Assembly: GCA_018713805.1 (NCBI GenBank) | Contig: DVOF01000085.1 | Location: 1 to 19,513, forward strand | Direction: 5' to 3' | DNA: 19,513 nucleotides | Source: Candidatus Aphodoplasma excrementigallinarum | GTDB taxonomy: Bacteria; Bacillota; Clostridia; UBA1381; UMGS1253 | Shown: positions 1 to 6,117 of the stretch, piece by piece | Layout: the number at the start of each line of letters is the position of its first letter | How positions within the stretch are numbered: position 1 is the stretch's first letter | Translations under genes and position numbers: made by a program | Notes under the pieces: generated by a model | What the model was told of the DNA's origin: nothing | The model's input: only the letters and a program-made list of their open reading frames with translations | The model's database searches: none

Positions 1-1
1 G

Positions 2-1150
2 CAGGAGATCGAAACGCTTGAGAGGCTGTCCGGGCTGACGGCGGAGGAAGCGAAGCAGTATTTGCTCAAGGATTTGGAGAGCCAGATCCGCCACGAGGCG
101 GCGATGCTTGTCAAAGAAGTGGAGCAGCAGACGAAGGATGAAGCGGAAAAGCGCGCGAAAAACATTGTCGCGTCCGCAATCCAGCGTGTTGCAGCTGACC
201 ATGCGGCAGAGACGACCGTGTCGGTCGTACCGCTGCCGAACGATGAAATGAAGGGCCGTATCATCGGCCGGGAAGGGCGCAATATCCGGACGCTGGAGAC
301 GCTGACCGGTATCGATTTGATCATCGACGATACGCCGGAGGCGGTTGTCGTATCGGGCTTTGACCCGATCCGGCGCGAGGTTGCGCGCCTTGCGCTTGAA
401 AAACTCATTGCGGATGGGCGTATCCATCCGGCGCGCATTGAGGAAACCGTTGAAAAGGCAAAACGGGAAGTTGAAAGCGATATCAAGCAGGAGGGCGAGC
501 GTGCGACGTTTGAGACGGGCGTACACGGGCTCCATCCTGAGATTATTAAACTGCTTGGCCGGCTCAAGTTCCGTACAAGTTACGGGCAGAACGTGCTCAA
601 GCACTCCATCGAGGTGTCGCACCTTGCGGGTGTGATGGCCGGGGAGCTCGGCGTTGACATTGCGCTGGCAAAGCGCGCGGGCCTGCTCCACGACATCGGC
701 AAGGCGGTCGACCACGAGATGGAAGGCTCCCACGTTACGATTGGGGCGGACATTGCAAAGAAGTACAAGGAAAACAACGACGTAGTCCATGCGATCATGG
801 CGCATCACGGCGATGTAGAGGCGCAGACGGTCGTTGCGGCGATCGTACAGGCGTGCGACGCGATTTCGGCGGCTCGCCCGGGCGCGCGGCGTGAGAACCT
901 TGAGACTTACATCAAGCGGCTGGAGAAGCTTGAGGAGATTGCAAACTCGTTTGAAGGGGTAGAGAAATCGTTTGCAATCCAGGCGGGCCGTGAGATCCGC
1001 ATTATGGTAAAACCGGAGGATGTCAAGGATGAAGGCGTTGTCCTGCTGGCGCGCGAGATTGTAAAGCGCGTTGAGGACGAGCTGGAGTATCCGGGGCAGA
1101 TCAAGATTAATGTAATCCGGGAAATGCGTGCGATCGACTACGCAAAATAA
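2..1150 (+). CDS. rny: Ribonuclease Y (5'-truncated by window edge)
   Basis: Membrane-anchored endoribonuclease that starts mRNA decay in Firmicutes. The reading frame is open from base 2, so the gene begins before the window: about 382 C-terminal residues are present of the roughly 520 usual for the family, and the N-terminal membrane helix is missing. In order, it shows the end of the charged coiled coil, a KH domain with the GRIIGREGRNIR loop (bases about 250-290), and an HD phosphohydrolase domain with the metal-binding motif LLHDIGK (bases about 688-708) followed by the AHHGD segment. The C-terminus is complete (INVIREMRAIDYAK). The next gene is ymdB, the same pairing as in Bacillus subtilis, where YmdB has been reported to act on RNase Y. 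Identification is secure. An ATG or TTG near base 62 is internal, not the start. Confidence 0.97.
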   Translation, partial: QEIETLERLSGLTAEEAKQYLLKDLESQIRHEAAMLVKEVEQQTKDEAEKRAKNIVASAIQRVAADHAAETTVSVVPLPNDEMKGRIIGREGRNIRTLETLTGIDLIIDDTPEAVVVSGFDPIRREVARLALEKLIADGRIHPARIEETVEKAKREVESDIKQEGERATFETGVHGLHPEIIKLLGRLKFRTSYGQNVLKHSIEVSHLAGVMAGELGVDIALAKRAGLLHDIGKAVDHEMEGSHVTIGADIAKKYKENNDVVHAIMAHHGDVEAQTVVAAIVQACDAISAARPGARRENLETYIKRLEKLEEIANSFEGVEKSFAIQAGREIRIMVKPEDVKDEGVVLLAREIVKRVEDELEYPGQIKINVIREMRAIDYAK

Positions 1151-1164
1151 GAATCAGAAACTGT

Positions 1165-1195
1165 GAGGCTTTGCACCGTATGGCGCAAAGCCCTC
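1165..1195 (+). other. Intercistronic stem-loop between rny and ymdB
   Basis: GGCTTTGC (1167-1174) pairs with GCAAAGCC (1185-1192) across a 10-base loop, and the stem can extend by two pairs if one C is bulged. The bases after it are not T-rich, so this is more likely an mRNA 3'-end or processing stem, or a weak attenuator, than an intrinsic terminator. Read-through into ymdB would be expected. Confidence 0.4.
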
Positions 1196-1252
1196 ATTAT
1201 ATATGCAGGAGTTGAAAAATCTAAGCAGAAAGGAACCGGACAGGACAAATCT

Positions 1253-2032
1253 ATGAAAATTTTATTTGTAGGCGATATAGTCGGCGCGTGCGGGCGCGAG
1301 GCGTTCTACCGCCATCTTCCTGGGCTGCGTCAGGAACATGCGCTTGACATGATAGTCGTAAACGGGGAGAATGCAGCGCACGGAAGAGGGCTGACGCTCA
1401 ACATCAGCGAGGAGTTTTTTGAGGCCGGCGTCGACGTCATTACGATGGGGAACCATGTATGGGACAATAAAGATATTTTTCAAATTTTGGACTACAATCC
1501 GCGCGTCATCCGCCCGGCGAATTTGCTGGCGTGCAATCCCGGCTGCGGCAGCGTCGTCTGCGAGGTAGGCGGCGTCCGGGTGGGCGTGTTGAACCTGCTG
1601 GGGCAGGTGTTCATGGACCCGTGCGACAGCCCTTTTGCTGCGGCGGAGCGCGAGCTTGAAGCGCTGAAAAAGCAGACGGACGTGATTCTCGTCGACTTAC
1701 ACGCAGAGGCAACGAGCGAAAAGATGGCGATGGGATGGTTTTTGGACGGGCGCGTCAGCGCAGTCGTCGGGACGCATACGCATATCCAGACGGCGGATGA
1801 AAAGGTGCTGCCGAAGGGGACCGCATATATTTCCGACGTTGGGATGACGGGGGCGTATTATTCCGTGCTGGGCACGGACCGGAAGATAGTCGTCGACCGG
1901 TTTGTGACGCGGCTCCCGCAGAAGTTCGCCCTTGCCGACGGCGCGGCGCAGCTCAACGCCGTCGTGTTGGATGTGGACGAAACAACAGGAAAAAGCAGGA
2001 GCATTGTGCGGATTGCCATTGCAGAAACTTAA
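1253..2032 (+). CDS. ymdB: TIGR00282-type metallophosphoesterase YmdB (cyclic nucleotide phosphodiesterase)
   Basis: A 259-residue calcineurin-like phosphoesterase, the normal length for the YmdB family. In B. subtilis, YmdB is a 2',3'/3',5'-cNMP phosphodiesterase that affects biofilm and motility gene expression, partly through RNase Y. The metal-site residues are all present: D8 in GDIVG, E39-N40 in NGENAAHG, N67-H68 in GNHVWD, H150, and H175/H177 in GTHTHIQTADE. The C-terminal SDVGMTG segment is also conserved. The start is the ATG at 1253, with AGGA eight bases upstream. Longer in-frame starts from 1163 add sequence that does not look like the family. It lies 102 bases after rny and its stop overlaps the Shine-Dalgarno sequence of the next gene, so it is probably cotranscribed with both. 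Confidence 0.95.
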   Translation: MKILFVGDIVGACGREAFYRHLPGLRQEHALDMIVVNGENAAHGRGLTLNISEEFFEAGVDVITMGNHVWDNKDIFQILDYNPRVIRPANLLACNPGCGSVVCEVGGVRVGVLNLLGQVFMDPCDSPFAAAERELEALKKQTDVILVDLHAEATSEKMAMGWFLDGRVSAVVGTHTHIQTADEKVLPKGTAYISDVGMTGAYYSVLGTDRKIVVDRFVTRLPQKFALADGAAQLNAVVLDVDETTGKSRSIVRIAIAET

Positions 2033-2044
2033 GGAGGAAACGCG

Positions 2045-2749
2045 ATGTACGAGAAAACTTATACCGTCCGCTACAGCGAAGTGACGGACAAAGCGGTTTC
2101 GTCGCTTTCTGCGCTGGTGTCTTACTTCCAGGATACGACCATGTTCCACTCCGACACGGTGGGGCAGGGCATCCATGATTTGATGGAGCACCACATGGCG
2201 TGGCTTCTGGCGAGCTGGCGGATCGAGGTGTACCGCTACCCGCGCTATGCGGAAACGGTCACGGCACGGACGTGGGCGACCAAGTTTGCGGGCGTGTACG
2301 GCTACCGGGACTTTTCTTTGACGGACGGGCAGGGGGATACCATTGCGGTGGCAAGTTCGATCTGGATTCAGTATGACGCGGGCGCGAAAAAGATGAAACG
2401 GGTGACGCAGGAGGTTGCGGATATGTATGGCGCGGAGGGGAACTTCGTGTTCCCGGACGGGGACGAAGGGCGGATTCGCGCGCCGAAGGAGTATACCGAC
2501 GTCGGCACCGTACAGGTAAAGCGGCGCGACCTCGACACGAACAACCATGTGAACAACATCCACTACATTGACTATGCGCTCGATGCGCTGCCGGCCGGCC
2601 TTGCAGTGCGGGAGCTGCGGATCAGCTACAAAAAGGCGGCGGTTCTGGGCGACACGCTCCATATCGGGCTGCATACGGAGGGCGACACGTATACCTGCGT
2701 CCTGCACGATGGCGCGGGTGGTATTTATACGGTGCTGCAATTTCGTTAA
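2045..2749 (+). CDS. Acyl-ACP thioesterase (FatA/FatB-like, double hotdog)
   Basis: A 234-residue protein of the acyl-ACP thioesterase family, which hydrolyses acyl-ACP to release free fatty acids in the cytoplasm. The N-terminal hotdog starts with the typical YTVRYSEVTD and continues through LASWRIEVYRYPRYAETVTARTW-type sequence (residues 54-77). The second hotdog carries the conserved D164-T-N166-N-H168-V-N170-N segment, which supplies catalytic or substrate-binding residues in this family, followed by HYIDYALDALP. It is shorter than plant enzymes, as bacterial members are. A textbook ribosome binding site (AAGGAGG, 7 bases before the ATG) overlaps the ymdB stop codon. No terminator follows and the LysR gene begins 22 bases on, so the two may share a transcript. 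Chain-length specificity cannot be read from the sequence. Confidence 0.9.
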   Translation: MYEKTYTVRYSEVTDKAVSSLSALVSYFQDTTMFHSDTVGQGIHDLMEHHMAWLLASWRIEVYRYPRYAETVTARTWATKFAGVYGYRDFSLTDGQGDTIAVASSIWIQYDAGAKKMKRVTQEVADMYGAEGNFVFPDGDEGRIRAPKEYTDVGTVQVKRRDLDTNNHVNNIHYIDYALDALPAGLAVRELRISYKKAAVLGDTLHIGLHTEGDTYTCVLHDGAGGIYTVLQFR

Positions 2750-2771
2750 ATATATTACAGGGGGATGGGAC

Positions 2772-3656
2772 ATGCTCAGGCAAATCAAATACTTCCAGGC
2801 GGTTGTCCGCAACAACAGCTTTTCCGAGGCTGCCGAGGAATGCCATATCTCCCAGTCTGCTGTATCCCAGCAGATACAAGCGCTGGAACGGGAACTGGGC
2901 TTCCAGTTGTTCGAACGGAAAAACCGCAAATTTGCGCTTACCCCGGCAGGAGAGCATTTTTATAAAAAAAGCTTGATCCTCGTTGCGGATTATGAGCGCA
3001 TTTGCCGCGAAGCGTCAAAAATCGCCCGCGGCGGCGAAGCCCTGCTGCGGATTGGCTACCTGCGCAGTTACAGCGGAAGTGAGTTTCATCAGGCCTTGGA
3101 GGAATTTGCGCAGAAATATCCGGACGTCACGGTCCAGCTTGCGTATGGGAACCATGAGGAATTATATCAAATGCTGATCAACGAGCAGGTGGATATCGCG
3201 CTCAACGACCAGCGGCGCAGGTTCTCTGACACCTTTGTGAATCTGGTTTTGGAAACGACGCGCAGCAGCATAGAGATATCCGCCAGAAGCCCGCTTGCCT
3301 CCCTTTCGCAGATTCATCCAGCGGAGCTGAAGGCCACGCCGTGTATTTTGGTGGCCTCCGAGGCGCAGCAGGAGACAGAGCGGGAATACTACCGCGATAT
3401 CGTAGGCTTTCAGGGGGAGTTTATTTTTGCCGAAAACTTAGAGGAAGCGCGTTTGCTGGTCATCGGCGGGAAGGGCTTCATGCCGGTCGAGGGGAATGGG
3501 CAGCTTATGAATTTTGGTACGTCCATTGCCAGAATCCCGCTGTTTCAGGACGGCAGGCAGGTCACAAGAAATTACTGCGCTTTCTGGAAAAAGGATAATT
3601 CGGGGTATTATGTGGAAGAATTTGCGGATATGTTAAAATCACAATTTAAAAAGTAA
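2772..3656 (+). CDS. LysR-family transcriptional regulator
   Basis: A 294-residue LysR-type regulator, the normal size. Residues 1-60 form the winged helix-turn-helix (FQAVVRNNSFSEAAEECHIS, then QSAVSQQIQALERELG). LFER and LTPAGE follow, and then a periplasmic-binding-protein-like effector domain (GYLRSYSG, VDIALNDQRRR). The ATG at 2772 is preceded by a GGGGG-type ribosome binding site, and an upstream extension would run into the thioesterase gene. It has its own terminator at 3666-3691 and lies directly upstream of a promoter and operon for flavodoxins and an SDR. Regulation of that operon is an inference from adjacency. LysR regulators are more often divergent from their targets, and this one is in the same orientation. 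Confidence 0.95.
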   Translation: MLRQIKYFQAVVRNNSFSEAAEECHISQSAVSQQIQALERELGFQLFERKNRKFALTPAGEHFYKKSLILVADYERICREASKIARGGEALLRIGYLRSYSGSEFHQALEEFAQKYPDVTVQLAYGNHEELYQMLINEQVDIALNDQRRRFSDTFVNLVLETTRSSIEISARSPLASLSQIHPAELKATPCILVASEAQQETEREYYRDIVGFQGEFIFAENLEEARLLVIGGKGFMPVEGNGQLMNFGTSIARIPLFQDGRQVTRNYCAFWKKDNSGYYVEEFADMLKSQFKK

Positions 3657-3665
3657 CCAGGCTGG

Positions 3666-3697
3666 GCCGCTCTCGCTTTTATGAGAGCGGCGTTCTT
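3666..3697 (+). terminator. Rho-independent terminator after the LysR gene
   Basis: A perfect 9-bp stem GCCGCTCTC (3666-3674) / GAGAGCGGC (3683-3691) with an 8-base loop, followed by the moderately T-rich GTTCTTAT. It begins 10 bases after the LysR stop codon. Confidence 0.8.
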
Positions 3698-3719
3698 ATA
3701 CCATTCGTATTAGAAAAAC

Positions 3720-3735
3720 TTATCAAAATGCATAA
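3720..3735. promoter_or_regulatory. Candidate operator: TTAT-N8-ATAA dyad upstream of the redox operon
   Basis: TTAT (3720-3723) and ATAA (3732-3735) form a dyad around an A-rich centre. It would be centred roughly 53 bases upstream of the expected transcription start, where LysR activators commonly bind. Spacing does not match the strict T-N11-A motif, so this is only a candidate. Confidence 0.25.
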
Positions 3736-3745
3736 AAACCTGAAT

Positions 3746-3774
3746 TTGAACCCGGCGGCCGCGCTGTTTATAAT
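3746..3774 (+). promoter_or_regulatory. Sigma-A promoter of the flavodoxin/SDR operon
   Basis: TTGAAC (3746-3751), a 17-base spacer, and a perfect TATAAT (3769-3774). Transcription should start near 3781, giving a leader of about 30 bases before the ATG at 3810. It lies after the LysR terminator, so the operon is independently transcribed. Confidence 0.85.
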
Positions 3775-3809
3775 ATGGGTAACACAAAGGAAATGGAGGC
3801 GTTACAACT

Positions 3810-4169
3810 ATGAAAGTGTTAGCCATCAGCGCCAGCCCCAGAACGGGCGGCAATTCCGACGTTCTGTGCGACCAGTTCCTGAAGGGCGCGGAAGAGGCTG
3901 GGCACGAGAGCGCAAAAATCCGGCTCGGAGAAAAACATATCTCCCCCTGCACGGCGTGCTACGGTTGTATCAAGAGCCATACCTGCGTTAAAAAGGATGA
4001 TATGGCGTCCATCCAGCAGCGTATGATAGACGCAGACGTAATCGTGCTGGCGACGCCGGTCTACTTCTACAGTATGGCCGCTCAGATGAAAATGATGATC
4101 GACCGCTGCCTTGCGCGCTACCGCCAGATGGCGGGCATACAAAATGGGAAAAGAAATCAAGGAGGATGA
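3810..4169 (+). CDS. NAD(P)H-dependent FMN reductase-like flavoprotein, internally deleted (probable pseudogene)
   Basis: The 119-residue product begins as a normal member of the flavodoxin-like FMN reductase / iron-sulfur flavoprotein family: MKVLAISASPRTGGNSD is the phosphate-binding loop, C47, C50, C53 and C59 form the cysteine cluster, and ATPVYFYSMAAQMKMMIDR is the flavin-contact helix. Homologues usually run to about 180-200 residues, but here the frame degenerates after residue 107 (RYRQM). In another frame, bases 4135-4173 read AYKMGKEIKEDD and stop, which resembles the usual C-terminal end of this same family. The simplest reading is an in-gene deletion of several dozen codons that also shifted frame. 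Promoter and ribosome binding site (GGAGG, 10 bases before the ATG) are intact, so a truncated flavin-binding half may still be made. Confidence 0.8.
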   Translation: MKVLAISASPRTGGNSDVLCDQFLKGAEEAGHESAKIRLGEKHISPCTACYGCIKSHTCVKKDDMASIQQRMIDADVIVLATPVYFYSMAAQMKMMIDRCLARYRQMAGIQNGKRNQGG

Positions 4170-4174
4170 TTGAA

Positions 4175-4675
4175 ATGGCAAAATTGGTCGCGTTTTATTC
4201 CAGAGCAGACGAAAACTATTTTGGCGGCGCATACCGCTATATTGAAACCGGCAACACGGAGAAAGCGGCGAAGATGGTTGCGGAGGCTACGGGCGCAGAC
4301 CTGTTCAAAATCGAGCAGAAGGTCCCCTATGCGGCCGATTATCAGACCTGTATCGCCGAAGCAAAACGGGACTTGCAGGCGAAGGCGAGGCCGGAGCTGG
4401 CCGCAATGCCCGATGATTTGGACGCTTACGACGAAATCTATCTGGGCTATCCAAACTATTGGGGCACGATGCCCATGGCTGTGTATACTTTTCTTGAGCA
4501 TTACGACTGGAGCGGCAAGACGATACACCCTTTCTGCACCCATGAGGGCAGCGGCCTCTCCCGCACGGAACGCGACATTGCGCAGGCGGCGAAACACGCA
4601 GAGGTCACAAAGGGGCTTGCGATACACGGCAGCTCTGTGGACGGCGCAAGGGCTGCGATTGAGAAGTGGGTATAA
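4175..4675 (+). CDS. Flavodoxin (flavodoxin_4-like), first of two
   Basis: A 166-residue FMN-binding flavodoxin-fold protein, probably a cytoplasmic electron carrier or a small flavin reductase. The beta1 strand KLVAFYSR leads to an unusually long phosphate loop, in which the conserved TGNTEKAAKMVAE segment (residues 25-37) comes some 15 residues later than in a classical flavodoxin. The second flavin loop is GYPNYWGTMPMAVYTFLE (residues 91-108) and the third region is THEGSGLSRTERDI (122-135). The start is the ATG at 4175: AAGGAGG lies 9 bases upstream, whereas the in-frame ATG at 4166 abuts that motif and cannot use it. The start lies two bases past the relic stop codon of the deleted gene upstream, so the original pair was tightly coupled. 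Confidence 0.9.
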   Translation: MAKLVAFYSRADENYFGGAYRYIETGNTEKAAKMVAEATGADLFKIEQKVPYAADYQTCIAEAKRDLQAKARPELAAMPDDLDAYDEIYLGYPNYWGTMPMAVYTFLEHYDWSGKTIHPFCTHEGSGLSRTERDIAQAAKHAEVTKGLAIHGSSVDGARAAIEKWV

Positions 4676-4696
4676 AAACGCGGGAGGTGCGGTAAT

Positions 4697-5194
4697 ATGA
4701 AAAACATGCTGGTTGTCTATTATTCCTGGTCGAACGGGAACACGGCGCGGATTGCGAAAAAATTACAGGAAGCCACAGGCGCAGACATTGCAAGGATTGA
4801 CACGGTCGTCCCCTATTCGGGCAGCTATGATGAGGTTGTAGAGCAGGGGCAGGAGGAGGTAAAGCGCGGCTACCAGCCGGAAATCAACCCCCTGTCCGCC
4901 GCGGTAGAAGATTACTCCGTGATTGCAGTCGGCACGCCGACCTGGTGGTACACGATGGCCCCGGCTGTTCTGACCTTTTTAAGTGCGCACAGCTTTGCTG
5001 GGAAGACGGTAATCCCCTTTATGACGAACGGCGGCTGGCCGGGCCATGTCATCCGGGATATGAAAAGCGCCTGCAAGGGAGCCAGCTTTGCCTGCGAAAT
5101 GGAAATACAGTTTGACAGCAACGGCGGCGAAGTGCTCGAAACGCCGGAAGCGCAGGTCGACGCATGGATTGATCGTGTGAAGGAGATTTTGTAG
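4697..5194 (+). CDS. Flavodoxin, second of two
   Basis: A 165-residue flavodoxin-fold protein distinct from its neighbour. It has the compact canonical FMN phosphate loop S10-W-S-N-G-N-T16, the flavin-stacking GTPTWWYTMAP (residues 79-89), and FMTNGGWPGHVIRDM (108-122) in the third flavin loop. The ribosome binding site is GGGAGGTG, 7 bases before the ATG. It is part of the operon that begins at the 3746 promoter. Having two divergent flavodoxins in one operon suggests either two redox partners or a two-subunit reductase. Neither can be decided from sequence. Family assignment is firm, substrate unknown. Confidence 0.9.
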   Translation: MKNMLVVYYSWSNGNTARIAKKLQEATGADIARIDTVVPYSGSYDEVVEQGQEEVKRGYQPEINPLSAAVEDYSVIAVGTPTWWYTMAPAVLTFLSAHSFAGKTVIPFMTNGGWPGHVIRDMKSACKGASFACEMEIQFDSNGGEVLETPEAQVDAWIDRVKEIL

Positions 5195-5196
5195 AA

Positions 5197-5215
5197 GCTG
5201 CCGCACGGCGGCGGT
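5197..5215 (+). other. Intercistronic stem-loop before the SDR gene
   Basis: GCCGC (5200-5204) pairs with GCGGC (5208-5212) over a 3-base loop, extendable to about 8 pairs with wobbles. No T-run follows. A mild mRNA stabiliser or nothing at all. Confidence 0.3.
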
Positions 5216-5241
5216 ACAGTGGGAAAGAGAGGAGAAAAAAT

Positions 5242-6072
5242 ATGAAACCGGTTATGGTATGGGCAGGGGCCGGACAGATCGGGATGGCGATTGCCCGCAG
5301 AATGGGATATGGGATGAAGATTATCGTTGGAGACAGGCGGATTGAGAATGCGCAGGCGGCTGCCAAGATCATGAACGAGGCAGGCTATGACGTGCTTCCG
5401 ATGGAAATGGATTTGTCCAGCCGCGAGGATATCCTGCGCCTGATTGCAGAGGGGCAGAAGCACGGCGAGATCAAAATGCTGGTCAATTCCGCCGGGGTGT
5501 CCCCAAGCCAGGCGCCAGTGGAAGCGATTTTGAAGGTCGACCTGTACGGCACGGCGGCCCTTTTGGAAGAGGTGGGAAAGGTCATCGCGCCGGGCGGCGT
5601 GGGAGTCACCATCTCCAGCCAGTCCAGCAAGCGTATGCCCCAGCTTACCGCCGAGGAGGACGCGCTTCTTGCCTGTACCCCGACGGAGGAACTGCTGTCG
5701 CTCGATATGCTGCAGCCGCAGAATATCCGGGATACGCTTCACGCGTACCAGCTCGTAAAACGCTGCAATGAAAAGCGCGTCATGAGCGAAGCGGTCAAGT
5801 GGGGCGAGAGAGGCGCGCGCCTCAACTCCATTTCGCCGGGAATTATCGTGACGCCGCTTGCCATTGACGAGTTCAACGGCCCGCGCGGGGACTTTTATAA
5901 AAACATGTTTGCAAAATGCCCTGCCGGGCGGCCCGGCACGGCGGACGAGGTGGCCAATGTGGCGGAGCTGCTGATGAGCGATCGGGGCGCGTTTATTACG
6001 GGAGCGGACTTCCTTTGTGACGGCGGCGCGACAGCAAGCTATTACTACGGCCCGCTCAGGCCGCAGGCGTAA
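5242..6072 (+). CDS. SDR-family NAD(P)-dependent oxidoreductase
   Basis: A 276-residue short-chain dehydrogenase/reductase. The catalytic set is complete: NSAG at 82-85, serines 125-126 in ISSQSS, and Y169-QLV-K173. SPGIIVTP (198-205) and the C-terminal GADFLCDGGATA are typical of the classical subfamily. The cofactor loop is unusual: it reads GAGQIG (residues 9-14) instead of TGxxxGIG, and D31 follows beta2, which would favour NAD(H) over NADP(H). An extended stretch between the serine and tyrosine (residues 127-168) is longer than usual. The ribosome binding site is AGGAG, 8 bases before the ATG. It is the last gene of the operon, followed by a strong terminator. Substrate unknown; the flavodoxin partners suggest a coupled reductive pathway, which is an inference. 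Confidence 0.92.
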   Translation: MKPVMVWAGAGQIGMAIARRMGYGMKIIVGDRRIENAQAAAKIMNEAGYDVLPMEMDLSSREDILRLIAEGQKHGEIKMLVNSAGVSPSQAPVEAILKVDLYGTAALLEEVGKVIAPGGVGVTISSQSSKRMPQLTAEEDALLACTPTEELLSLDMLQPQNIRDTLHAYQLVKRCNEKRVMSEAVKWGERGARLNSISPGIIVTPLAIDEFNGPRGDFYKNMFAKCPAGRPGTADEVANVAELLMSDRGAFITGADFLCDGGATASYYYGPLRPQA

Positions 6073-6082
6073 TTATAGATAA

Positions 6083-6110
6083 AAAAACCGGCGCAGTTGC
6101 GCCGGTTTTT
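6083..6110. terminator. Bidirectional terminator between the SDR and rhamnosidase genes
   Basis: ACCGGCGC (6087-6094) pairs with GCGCCGGT (6099-6106), flanked by A-run and T-run on opposite sides, so it works for both the + strand operon and the convergent - strand gene. Confidence 0.93.
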
Positions 6111-6117
6111 GCTTTTT

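Noticed and set aside
1697..2929. A 410-codon frame on the - strand across ymdB, the thioesterase and the LysR gene
   Set aside because: It runs antisense through three well-recognised genes and shows no family resemblance or ribosome binding site.
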